64,000 bases of DNA from Algoriphagus alkaliphilus (lineage in GTDB: Bacteria > Bacteroidota > Bacteroidia > Cytophagales > Cyclobacteriaceae). Under the pieces are notes generated by a model. That model was not told the DNA's origin and did no database searches. It saw nothing but the letters and a program-made list of their open reading frames with translations. Each line of letters begins with the position of its first letter. The first letter of the stretch is position 1. The stretch covers positions 62,001 through 126,000 of the forward strand of contig NZ_FMXE01000006.1 of the NCBI RefSeq assembly GCF_900103735.1. Reading direction: 5' to 3'. The position numbers and the translations under genes are program-made. Positions 7,622 to 16,373 of the stretch are shown here, piece after piece.

Positions 7622-8954
7622 AGTTGGGTTGCTGGGCCGGATCGCCTTGGTCGCAGCTTCGTTGTTTTTGCTTGCGTACGCCATGATCGACTATTGGGGA
7701 GTCTTTATGATTTCCCTATTCCTGATTTTGGTGGTTTTTCAGATTATTTTCCTCGTTCGCTATTCCGAAAGTTCCTTCAAAAAAGTCCGTCTTTTCCTCG
7801 ATAACATCAAGCAGGATAAGTATTCCCAGCTCTATCCTGTGAAATTTGATGGGACGGAGACAGATGACCTGCACATCGAGTTCAATGCCATTTTGGCGAA
7901 ACTGAAAGAGGATCAGGCAGAAAAAGAAGCGAATTACCAGTACTTTCGGTCGGTATTCAAGCACCTGAGTATTGGCTTGATCACGTTTGGGGAAAATGGG
8001 GAAATCCAGATCCTCAACGTCGCAGCCAAGCGAATACTGAATGTGGACGACCTCAAAAACGTCGGTGAGATCGAAAGCATCAATAAGGAACTTCATCTCG
8101 CTATCAAAAACCTCCGCACCGGAGGTTCCGAGCTGATCAAAATCTCCCATCCTGACGGGATTATGCAGCTATCAGTCTACGTTATCGAATTGCTGATGCG
8201 TGGCGAGCGCTTCAAATTGGTTTCCCTTCAAAACATCCAATCTGAACTTGAAGAGAAAGAGATGGAAGCTTGGCAAAACCTTGTGAAGGTGCTTACGCAT
8301 GAGATTATGAATTCCATTGCGCCGATTTCTTCCTTGGCGCGTACACTGAAAGGAGAAATCGAACACAAAATGGATCACAATGAACCCCTTAATCCAACCG
8401 ATATGGAAGACTGTCTCCTGGGCATCACCACGATCGAAAAGCGAAGCGAAGGGCTGATCAGCTTTGTGTCGGATTTTCGTAGTTTGGCACAAATTCCCAC
8501 ACCAAAATTCGGCAGTATCGGAATCTCCAGATTGTTTGACCAGCTGGAAGTATTGCTGCAAAATCAGCTGGACTCGAAGGGAATAAAATTCATAAAGGAT
8601 CTGAATCCGAAGGAGTTGATCCTATTTGGCGATCAGATGCAGATTGAGCAGGTGATGATCAACCTGCTGCAAAATGCCATTCAGGCGGTGGAAGATTCCG
8701 AGGAAAAAGTGATCAAGCTAAGTGCCTTTATTGATGAAGCAGGAAAGATCATTTTGGAGGTCAGCGACACGGGAAAAGGCATCGAAGAAGAAGCTTTGGG
8801 CAAAATCTTCATCCCTTTTTTCACCACCAAAAAGAAAGGTTCGGGCATCGGTCTCAGTCTCTCCAAGCAGATCATGCGCCGTCATAAAGGCAACATCCAA
8901 GTTCGCTCTATCTTGGGAGAAGGGACGACTTTTAAATTGATTTTTAACGGGTAA
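7611..8954 (+). CDS. membrane sensor histidine kinase (NtrY-like)
   Basis: 447 residues. Two hydrophobic helices at about 8-27 and 29-50 leave almost no periplasmic loop, so the signal is probably sensed in the membrane or cytoplasm. A PAS-like region (about 105-205) precedes the H box with phospho-acceptor H230 (LTHEIMNSIAP). The ATP-binding domain has the N box MINLLQNAIQAV, G1 DTGKGIEEE and G2 GSGIGLSLSKQIM. It is the cognate partner of the overlapping sigma-54 activator. The domain order matches NtrY-type kinases of Bacteroidota; the stimulus is unknown. Confidence 0.92.
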   Translation: MDYRVGLLGRIALVAASLFLLAYAMIDYWGVFMISLFLILVVFQIIFLVRYSESSFKKVRLFLDNIKQDKYSQLYPVKFDGTETDDLHIEFNAILAKLKEDQAEKEANYQYFRSVFKHLSIGLITFGENGEIQILNVAAKRILNVDDLKNVGEIESINKELHLAIKNLRTGGSELIKISHPDGIMQLSVYVIELLMRGERFKLVSLQNIQSELEEKEMEAWQNLVKVLTHEIMNSIAPISSLARTLKGEIEHKMDHNEPLNPTDMEDCLLGITTIEKRSEGLISFVSDFRSLAQIPTPKFGSIGISRLFDQLEVLLQNQLDSKGIKFIKDLNPKELILFGDQMQIEQVMINLLQNAIQAVEDSEEKVIKLSAFIDEAGKIILEVSDTGKGIEEEALGKIFIPFFTTKKKGSGIGLSLSKQIMRRHKGNIQVRSILGEGTTFKLIFNG

Positions 8955-9218
8955 AATCAGAGGGTAGTCGCAGGAAGTTTTTAAAGTTGGTTTCCGGCTA
9001 AGTGGAATAAAAAAGACCTGAATGAGATTGGAGTCTGATAAAAAAAGCTGAGGACTCCGCCACAGAGGACAAGTGAGGTTAGTCGTCTTCTGACGATTAT
9101 CCGCTACTTTTCAAGTTCATTTTTAGCATACAGGCAGAATTACTGAGAATCCCATAATTCCAATCCCGAATAAAAAGGGATAAAAAAATCTTTTTTTTTT
9201 AAACCTGATTTTGATCAT

Positions 9219-9239
9219 GAATTGAAAGATTTTCAATTC
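9219..9239. promoter_or_regulatory. perfect 21-bp palindromic element at the head of the nrf operon
   Basis: The arms GAATTGAAA and TTTCAATTC are perfect inverted repeats around a 3-base centre. A T10 tract lies just upstream at 9191-9200. The TTGA...TCAA outline recalls Crp/FNR sites, but the spacer is one base longer than in that class, so the cognate regulator is unknown. It overlaps the most upstream possible nrfH start (TTG at 9222). Confidence 0.6.
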
Positions 9240-9269
9240 GTAGCTTTGGTCAACAAAAATTTTTCTACT

Positions 9270-9911
9270 GTGTCTTTACCGGCTAAATTTAAGCGCTTCT
9301 TATTCGAAAAAAGTCTGATCCCACCGAGAAAATGGAGACCTGCTGCCATCTTCTTAGTCGCTTCAATTTTCGGTTTGGGATTTTTTCTGCTAAGGCTCAG
9401 TAATGCTACCTCCTATCTCTCTGACGATCCCCAAGCCTGCGTAAACTGCCATATCATGGCTCCTCAATACATCACTTGGACTCACAGCTCCCATCGGGAA
9501 GTAGCCCATTGCAATGATTGCCATGTCCCGCATAACAACATAGCCAATAAGTATTTTTTCAAAGCTAAAGACGGACTTTACCATGCCTCAGTATTCACCA
9601 TGCGTGGTGAACCTGAAGTCATACAGGCCAGAACTCCCTCTATCGAAGTCATTCAGAACAACTGCATCCGATGTCATCAAGATCAGGTAACTGATGCAAA
9701 ACTGGAAGCTTTTGTGGCTGATCATACCGCTAACCGCACTGACCGTACCTGTTGGGAATGCCACCGCGATGTGCCTCATGGCAGGGTCAGAAGCCTTTCG
9801 GCCGTTGGCTCACAAATAGAACCCATTAAAGAATATACTCCAGAGGATCTCTCAATCATCCCAAAATGGTTGAAAGAATCCATGAATACTGTCAAATCCA
9901 CCCCCAGATAA
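9270..9911 (+). CDS. nrfH: cytochrome c nitrite reductase membrane subunit NrfH
   Basis: About 213 residues. One N-terminal membrane anchor (AAIFLVASIFGLGFFLLRL) is followed by four CxxCH haem sites (CVNCH, CNDCH, CIRCH, CWECH), as in NrfH of the NapC/NirT family. It takes electrons from the quinol pool and passes them to NrfA. There is no in-frame ATG before the anchor. The open frame reaches a TTG at 9222, but that codon lies inside the palindrome at 9219-9239, and the GTG at 9270 gives the short N-terminus usual for the family, so I prefer GTG. One base separates it from nrfA. Confidence 0.93.
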   Translation: MSLPAKFKRFLFEKSLIPPRKWRPAAIFLVASIFGLGFFLLRLSNATSYLSDDPQACVNCHIMAPQYITWTHSSHREVAHCNDCHVPHNNIANKYFFKAKDGLYHASVFTMRGEPEVIQARTPSIEVIQNNCIRCHQDQVTDAKLEAFVADHTANRTDRTCWECHRDVPHGRVRSLSAVGSQIEPIKEYTPEDLSIIPKWLKESMNTVKSTPR

Positions 9912-9912
9912 T

Positions 9913-11406
9913 ATGAAAAATTGGATCCTTTTTATCAGCACGGCTGTCATTGTTTTTCTACTGGCAATCTTGGCAGCCAATATCTTCGAACGTAGGTCCG
10001 AGGCCAAATACAGCTATCAGCCAAAAGTCAAACTGGAAGGAATCGAGCCCCGCGATTCCATTTGGGGACTCAACTACCCCCGACAGTACCAGTCTTACAG
10101 AAAAACTCAGGACACTACCTTTAAAAGCATGTTTGGAACATCGGGTCACAAGGATGTATTAGCTTCTGAACCTGATCTGGTAATCCTTTGGGCTGGGTAT
10201 GGATTTTCCAAAGATTACAATGCACCCAAAGGTCACGCATGGGCAATCGAAGATATCCACAAAACCCTACGGGTAGGCTCTCCAATGGTGCCCGGGGAGG
10301 GACCTCAGCCTTCTACTTGCTGGACTTGTAAGAGTACAGACGTGCCCCGACTCATGAGTGAAATGGGAGTGACGGAATATTACAGCCAGAAATTCTCGGA
10401 TATGGGCACTCAAGCCATCAATCCAATTGGATGTGCAGATTGTCACAATCCCGAGACGATGCAACTGACCATCACCCGCCCGGCCTTGATTGAGGCTTTT
10501 GAAGCAATGGGAAAAGACATCAATAAAGCCTCGCATCAAGAAATGCGTTCCTTGGTATGTGCCCAATGCCATGTTGAATACTATTTTGACAAGACGCGTC
10601 CTGGTCAGGAAAAAGCCGCTTACCTCACTTTTCCTTGGAAAAACGGTATGGAAGTAGAAAATGTAGAAGCCTACTACGACAAAATCGAATTTTCTGATTT
10701 TACTCATGCCTTGAGCAAAACTCCAATGGTCAAAGCACAACATCCGGACTATGAAATCTACCAAATGGGAGTTCACGCCAAGCGGGGGGTCAGTTGTGCC
10801 GATTGTCATATGCCCTTTCAGACTGAGGGAGGACAAAAATTCACCAATCACCAAATCGGCTCTCCTTTGGCAAATATTGAAAACTCCTGCTTTGTCTGCC
10901 ACAGGGAAAAAGTTCAGGACCTGATCACTGATGTCTATGACAGGCAACGAAAAATCAAGGAGGGTACCAATGCGGTACAAAGACAGATTGCCATGGCACA
11001 TATCGAAGCAGCTAAAGCCTTAGAACTCGGAGCAACTGAAGTACAGATGAAAGGAATTCAACAGAAAATTCGTCATGCTCAATGGAGATGGGACTATTCC
11101 GTAGCCTCTCACGGGGCGGCTTTTCACGCACCTTTAGAGACCAGCCGCATCGTCTCCTCTGCTACCGCAATAATTCAGGAAGCCAGAATTGAACTCACTC
11201 GCTTACTGGCCACTTTGGGTTATAATCAACCTGTACCCATGCCGGATTTTACCAGTAAAGAAGCCCTTCAGGCTTACATCGGGTTGGATATTCCAAAAGA
11301 AAAAGCGGCCAAGGTCACCTTTATGGATCAAGTAATTCCGCAATGGCTCAAGGAAGGAAAAGCTAGAGAAGCCCAAAAGCCCGCGAAAATTGTGAGCAGC
11401 AGATAA
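9913..11406 (+). CDS. nrfA: ammonia-forming cytochrome c nitrite reductase NrfA
   Basis: 497 residues with an N-terminal hydrophobic export signal (WILFISTAVIVFLLAILA). The catalytic haem site is CWTCK at 136-140, the lysine-ligated form that defines NrfA; four CxxCH sites follow (CADCH, CAQCH, CADCH, CFVCH), making five haems. It reduces nitrite by six electrons to ammonium in the periplasm. The order nrfH-nrfA and the 1-base gap are standard. The lysine form is matched to ordinary CxxCH ligation in some lineages and to a special lyase in others; here the only ligation machinery in sight is the ccsBA gene two genes on. Confidence 0.96.
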   Translation: MKNWILFISTAVIVFLLAILAANIFERRSEAKYSYQPKVKLEGIEPRDSIWGLNYPRQYQSYRKTQDTTFKSMFGTSGHKDVLASEPDLVILWAGYGFSKDYNAPKGHAWAIEDIHKTLRVGSPMVPGEGPQPSTCWTCKSTDVPRLMSEMGVTEYYSQKFSDMGTQAINPIGCADCHNPETMQLTITRPALIEAFEAMGKDINKASHQEMRSLVCAQCHVEYYFDKTRPGQEKAAYLTFPWKNGMEVENVEAYYDKIEFSDFTHALSKTPMVKAQHPDYEIYQMGVHAKRGVSCADCHMPFQTEGGQKFTNHQIGSPLANIENSCFVCHREKVQDLITDVYDRQRKIKEGTNAVQRQIAMAHIEAAKALELGATEVQMKGIQQKIRHAQWRWDYSVASHGAAFHAPLETSRIVSSATAIIQEARIELTRLLATLGYNQPVPMPDFTSKEALQAYIGLDIPKEKAAKVTFMDQVIPQWLKEGKAREAQKPAKIVSSR

Positions 11407-11418
11407 TCTACCCACCTT

Positions 11419-12738
11419 ATGAATCTTTCAAAAATCTTATTCGGACTGGCAACCCTAATGTTGCTGGTTCCACTGCACAGCTCTGCCCAATTTACGGTGG
11501 ATGGCCAACTTATCGTCCGCAGCGAATTCAGAAAAGGATACAATATGCCGATTGCTGAAAACTTGGATCCGGCAGGTTTCATTGCCCATCGAGCCAGAAT
11601 CCAAGCCGAATACAAAGTGGATCGGTTCAACTTTCACATGAGCATCCAGGATATCCGTACTTGGGGGAATACGGGGCAGACTAAAATTTCGGACGATTTT
11701 CTTTCTGTTCACGAAGCGTATGCAGAAACTTCATTCGGAGAAAACTGGAAATTGAAATTAGGACGACAGGAACTCAATTACGATAATGCCCGCTTTCTTG
11801 GTAATCTTGACTGGGCCCTTCAGGCTCGATCCCATGATTTTGCGTTGATGAAATATGAAAAAGAAAAAGCTAAGTTTCACTTTGGGGGAGGCTTCAATCA
11901 AGACGGTCAAAAACTGAGCGGAAACCTCTACACCATTCCTAACCAGTATCGTGCTGCACAGCTGATTCGATATGAAAATGTCTTGGGTAAAGTAGATTAC
12001 TCCCTGTTATTTTGGAATGAAGGAAGACAGTGGTCAACTAAAAATTCCACAGGGACAGTAGTGGCACAAGGTACACGCTTCCGTCAAACTTTAGGAATCC
12101 CAACACTCCGAACAAATCTTGGTAAATCCACCCTGAGTGGCTACTTCTATTACCAATTTGGAGAGGATATTACCGGAAAAACAGTCTCAGCATTCAACAC
12201 TTCGGCCCAATTCAGCAGACTGTTGATCAATCAAGTAGAAACCGGAAAAAAATTGAGGGCCACTGTGGGGTTTGAATTCATCAGCGGCAGCGATGCCAGA
12301 GGTCAGGAAAAAAACACCTCCTATGCGCTGCAATATGGAACCAACCACCTTTTCAACGGATATATGGATTGGTTTTATGTCGCAAACGCCTGGGAAAACA
12401 GCGTAGGGCTTAAAAATTATTACCTTCGAAGCCGGTATGAATTCAACCCCAAATTCTGGGTTCAGACTGATTTCCATCTTTTTTACACTTACTCCCAAGC
12501 TGTAGATCGGGAATTTAGAGCACTGAGTGAAAATAAATTGGGATCTGAACTGGATTTCACCTTTGGATGGATTCTAAACGAATCAGTCTCCCTTCAGGGC
12601 GGTTATAGCCAATTCTTCTTCACAGAAACGCTGGAGGCAATCCAACCAGTTAATTTGGAAAATCAGCAAAACTGGGCCTACTTAATGTTTGTCTTCAGAC
12701 CTACCAGCAAGGCAAAATTCATCGGAGTGCTTCAATAA
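11419..12738 (+). CDS. outer-membrane porin-like beta-barrel protein in the nrf operon
   Basis: 439 residues with a signal peptide (ILFGLATLMLLVPLHSSAQ). The mature part is rich in alternating aromatic strands (for example WLNYDNARFLGNLDW-like LGRQELNYDNARFLG, SGYFYYQFGED, WVQTDFHLFYTYS) and resembles the alginate-export/porin family of 16-18-stranded barrels. It starts 12 bases after nrfA and ends 23 bases before ccsBA, so it is inside the nitrite-ammonification operon. A role in letting nitrite or another small anion through the outer membrane is inference. Confidence 0.8.
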   Translation: MNLSKILFGLATLMLLVPLHSSAQFTVDGQLIVRSEFRKGYNMPIAENLDPAGFIAHRARIQAEYKVDRFNFHMSIQDIRTWGNTGQTKISDDFLSVHEAYAETSFGENWKLKLGRQELNYDNARFLGNLDWALQARSHDFALMKYEKEKAKFHFGGGFNQDGQKLSGNLYTIPNQYRAAQLIRYENVLGKVDYSLLFWNEGRQWSTKNSTGTVVAQGTRFRQTLGIPTLRTNLGKSTLSGYFYYQFGEDITGKTVSAFNTSAQFSRLLINQVETGKKLRATVGFEFISGSDARGQEKNTSYALQYGTNHLFNGYMDWFYVANAWENSVGLKNYYLRSRYEFNPKFWVQTDFHLFYTYSQAVDREFRALSENKLGSELDFTFGWILNESVSLQGGYSQFFFTETLEAIQPVNLENQQNWAYLMFVFRPTSKAKFIGVLQ

Positions 12739-12761
12739 GCATCTAATACCAAAAACAAACT

Positions 12762-15700
12762 ATGAAGTTTCTTTTTTCCACTAAAATCAGCCTTGGCTTA
12801 TTACTCACACTCGCAATTTCTATGGGAGTGGCTACTTTTATAGAAAACGATAATGGAACACTGGTAGCCAGAGAATTGGTCTATGAAGCTTGGTGGTTTG
12901 AGCTGATGATGGCTTGGCTAGCGCTGAATTTTATTTTTCACATAGGAAAATACCGTTTGCTCTCCAAAGAAAAACTGGCCGTAGGACTGTTTCACATAGC
13001 TTTTATCATCATTGTAATCGGGGCTGGAGTCACTCGGTTTTTCAGCCGGGAAGGGGTAATGCATATCCGCGAAGGACAGTCTCAAAACACCTTCTATAGT
13101 GCCGAAAATTACCTGCAACTCGCAGACGATTCAGATCAGTTGATTCTCAGCAATCAGGAATTTATTCCCAAAATATTCGAGGTCAAAAGCTATCCGATGA
13201 CTCTGGACGGAATAAAATTCGAGCTCAAAGCCGAGGAATACATCAAAGGTGCAAGGCAGGAATTTGCCGCCGGAGAGGAAACGCTTCTTGAAATATCAGT
13301 TTTGGACAAAGGAAACCGTCAGGATTTCACGCTCAAAAAAGGACAAAACCTCCAAGTTGGAGAACTTCTGCTCAGTACTGCTGCCAATCCGAAAGCTCAG
13401 ATTCAATTGATCCCAGGCCAGCCTGATTGGCAACTCCTGAGTAAATTACCGCTCCAGCTGATGGAGATGAGTACGCAGCAAATGGGAACCATGGAAGCAG
13501 ACAGTCTGGGCACACTGAAACTTCGTACCCTATACCAATGGGAAACCGGTGCCTTGGTCATCCGCTCCATCAGAGAAAATGTCAGGCAAATTTTGGTGCC
13601 AGAGCCCAATGAAAAAATAGCCAAAGATTACCTCGACGGGGTAAAAATTTCAGTGCTTGGTCCAGACCAGAAAGTCCTCAAAACAGGGTATTTCCTGAAA
13701 GTTAACCGAAACCCGGACTGGGTGAATTTTACTTATGGAGAAAAATCATTCCGATTTACTTATGGCCCAAAGGCTCAGCAACTCCCCTTTTCGATTTACC
13801 TGAATGATTTTCAGTTGGAGCGGTATCCAGGCTCAAGCAGTCCTTCCAGCTATGCCAGTGAGGTAATGGTACAGGATAAAGGAGAAGAATGGCCATTTCG
13901 AATCTATATGAACAATGTCTTGGATCACAAAGGCTATCGTTTCTATCAGTCCTCCTATGATTCGGATGAAGGTGGAACCGTGCTTTCCATCAATCAGGAT
14001 CGACCTGGAACTTACATTACATACTTTGGCTACTCCCTTTTGACAATAGCGATGTTTTGGGCACTCTTTATAAAAGGGAGTAGATTTAGCCTGATCCTTC
14101 TCAAACTGGGAAAATTGAATAAGGTGGGAATTCTAATCGGAATTTTTGCTTTTGCTTCACTCCCTGTGGCCGCACAGGACTCCACAGGAGGGGTATGGGT
14201 AGTTCCTGAGGAAAAAGCCGCTGCATACGGGCGCTTAATCGTCCAGGATCTGGATGGAAGGATGAAGCCACTCAATACTCTATCTCATGAGATCGTCCGC
14301 AAAATCTACGGAAAGTCCCGCATCGAACTTGTCCTTCCAACTGGGAAGACCCAACTCAATCCGGAGCAATTTTTACTCGCTGCACAGCTTGATCCTGAAG
14401 GGTGGAGCAAGCTTCCTCTGATTAAAATCGATCAGAAAAAATCTGCTGAAATCTTTCAATACCTTGGAAAACCTTCCTCATCACACCTGAGCTTTTTGGA
14501 TTTTGTGACTGAGGATGGTGACTATAAACTCAGCAATCAAGTAGAGGAAGCCAATAAACTCAAACCTTCACAACGTACCGAAGGCCACAATGAACTGCTC
14601 AAAGTCGATGAGCGATTTAATATATTCTATGGTCTGCTAACAGGAGATTTTTTAAAACTTTATCCTAACCGACTCGACGGGAACAATACCTGGTTCACAA
14701 GCCAGCAATTTACCCAGGGATTTGAGGAGGAGGATGCGATTTTTGTAAAAAACATCGGTGGGATGTATCTCAATTCTCTCAAATCCGCCCTCAGTACAGG
14801 GGATTGGTCCGAAGCAGATGAAGCATTGGGATACATAGACTTGTATCAGCGAAAAGCCGGTTCAGAAGTTTACCCCGACCAAATCCTCATCGATACTGAA
14901 TTGCTCTACACTCAGATCAATCTGGGAAATAGGCTGTTTGGAGTCTTTTGGCTTCTGGGAGTAATCATGCTTTTCACTGGAATTCTATTTCTTTTCTACC
15001 AAGGAAAAGCCCTCCAAATCATCTGGAAATCTGGGACTGTCCTAGCATGGATAGGCTGGCTTGTCTTCACGATCCATTTAGGAATGCGTTGGTTTATCGC
15101 CAAACATCCACCTTGGAGCGACGGTTTTGAAATGCTTGTTTTCGTAGCTTGGGGAGTACTCCTGTCAGGATTGGCATTCTCCGGAAAGTCCAAACTGACC
15201 GTTCCCTTATCGCTTCTGTTTTCGGGCACCTTGCTTTTCGTAAGCTTCCTGGACTGGCTCAATCCGGAAATCACCAACCTGATGCCAGTCTTGAATTCTT
15301 ACTGGCTCAAAATTCATGTGGCCATCATAGTAAGCGGATATGCTCCTTTGGGGCTTTCTGCCATCATTGGATTACTCAGTCTGTTCCTGCTGATCTTCAA
15401 ACCTGCCAATCCAACTTCCAATTGGTGGAAGGCCCAAAAAGAACTCATCGCAGTCAATGAATTGTCAATTACAATCGGTCTCTATTTATTGACAGTAGGT
15501 ACATTTTTGGGTGGAGTATGGGCTAATGAAAGCTGGGGAAGGTACTGGGCTTGGGATCCAAAGGAAACTTGGGCACTTATCTCTATTTTAGTTTACGCCA
15601 TCATTTTACACCTAAGGTTAATACCTGGGACCCGCTCAGCTATCACCTTCAGTTTGTCCAGTCTTTGGGGGTTTTCGTCCATCATTATGACCTCTTTTGG

Positions 15701-15866
15701 AGTGAATTATTACCTGTCTGGTCTTCATTCCTATGCCAAAGGAGATCCCGTTCCCGTACCTCAATGGGTATTTGTTTTGACAGGAATCCTATTGGTGATT
15801 TCAGTAATAGCTGTTTTTCGCTACCGAAAACTCACTTTTCAGGAAAAGCAAGATCTAATGATTTAA
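12762..15866 (+). CDS. ccsBA: fused System II cytochrome c haem lyase (ResB-CcsA fusion)
   Basis: 1034 residues, matching a single-chain CcsBA. The N-terminal ResB-like half has membrane helices near residues 5-25, 45-65 and 75-95 and a large periplasmic domain, then a helix near 425. The C-terminal CcsA half has at least eight helices and the haem-handling WWD motif (WGRYWAWDPKETW, about 925-937). It exports haem and ligates it to CxxCH sites in the periplasm. Its position in the nrf operon indicates it matures NrfH and NrfA; whether it also handles the CWTCK site is not shown. No terminator is visible behind it. Confidence 0.93.
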   Translation: MKFLFSTKISLGLLLTLAISMGVATFIENDNGTLVARELVYEAWWFELMMAWLALNFIFHIGKYRLLSKEKLAVGLFHIAFIIIVIGAGVTRFFSREGVMHIREGQSQNTFYSAENYLQLADDSDQLILSNQEFIPKIFEVKSYPMTLDGIKFELKAEEYIKGARQEFAAGEETLLEISVLDKGNRQDFTLKKGQNLQVGELLLSTAANPKAQIQLIPGQPDWQLLSKLPLQLMEMSTQQMGTMEADSLGTLKLRTLYQWETGALVIRSIRENVRQILVPEPNEKIAKDYLDGVKISVLGPDQKVLKTGYFLKVNRNPDWVNFTYGEKSFRFTYGPKAQQLPFSIYLNDFQLERYPGSSSPSSYASEVMVQDKGEEWPFRIYMNNVLDHKGYRFYQSSYDSDEGGTVLSINQDRPGTYITYFGYSLLTIAMFWALFIKGSRFSLILLKLGKLNKVGILIGIFAFASLPVAAQDSTGGVWVVPEEKAAAYGRLIVQDLDGRMKPLNTLSHEIVRKIYGKSRIELVLPTGKTQLNPEQFLLAAQLDPEGWSKLPLIKIDQKKSAEIFQYLGKPSSSHLSFLDFVTEDGDYKLSNQVEEANKLKPSQRTEGHNELLKVDERFNIFYGLLTGDFLKLYPNRLDGNNTWFTSQQFTQGFEEEDAIFVKNIGGMYLNSLKSALSTGDWSEADEALGYIDLYQRKAGSEVYPDQILIDTELLYTQINLGNRLFGVFWLLGVIMLFTGILFLFYQGKALQIIWKSGTVLAWIGWLVFTIHLGMRWFIAKHPPWSDGFEMLVFVAWGVLLSGLAFSGKSKLTVPLSLLFSGTLLFVSFLDWLNPEITNLMPVLNSYWLKIHVAIIVSGYAPLGLSAIIGLLSLFLLIFKPANPTSNWWKAQKELIAVNELSITIGLYLLTVGTFLGGVWANESWGRYWAWDPKETWALISILVYAIILHLRLIPGTRSAITFSLSSLWGFSSIIMTSFGVNYYLSGLHSYAKGDPVPVPQWVFVLTGILLVISVIAVFRYRKLTFQEKQDLMI

Positions 15867-16373
15867 TATGCGGCCGACAGGCTCAACCCTCTCAAGACCA
15901 GATCCGCCGTGGAAGAGCCAAGGATGAAACCCATGGACAACAAAAAAAGGAACCAATCCAAGGCACCTGAATCCATCGATAGATGTGCACAGCGTTTATA
16001 GGAGTTGTCGAACTTTTTTTGGTTTGAGAAGTGACTATATACCAGCCTAATAAAAGTATATGATTATACGCTATTCTGCCAGTAAGCAAATTTAATAACT
16101 CATTTGGGCCGGATGTCGGGTGTCCGATGTCCGATGAAGTCTAACTTTTGGTGTTTTTAGGTAATTTTAAGTCTATTCAAAAGCTACTGGCAAAGTTCCG
16201 TACATACATATAAAAGTATCTGTATTTTCACCCAGAGCCGCATGCCAATCTACAGATTTGATGGTTCGGTGAATTATACCATTCTGAAAAAAGAGTATCG
16301 CCGGGTGATTATTCACTCGGGTCAAGCTTAGCTTTTGTAACGAAGAATTTTAATAATTCGATTATTTTCGATC
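15867..16373. other. 507-bp intergenic region with two tiny open frames and a phrase repeat
   Basis: No recognised gene lies here. A 25-codon frame (15924 onward, beginning MKPMDNKKRNQ) and a 29-codon frame (16242-16331, MPIYRFDGSVNYTILKK...) both start with ATG, but neither has a family or a clear promoter. A GTCCGATGTCCGATG phrase lies at 16109-16137. The region may hold decayed coding remnants. Confidence 0.35.
16109..16137 (+). repeat. CCGATGTCCG phrase repeat, copy 1
   Basis: The 15-mer GGTGTCCGATGTCCG occurs here (16119-16133) and again at 22107-22121. A related run of the same words lies at about 54930-54955 (minus strand). Function is unknown. Confidence 0.5.

Noticed and set aside
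9219..9239. FNR site at nrfH
   Set aside because: The TTGA...TCAA halves are 7 bases apart, one more than in FNR/Crp sites; I call only a palindrome of unknown regulator.
10267..11001. 244-codon minus-strand frame inside nrfA
   Set aside because: Antisense to the five-haem NrfA coding sequence, no recognisable motif, no promoter.
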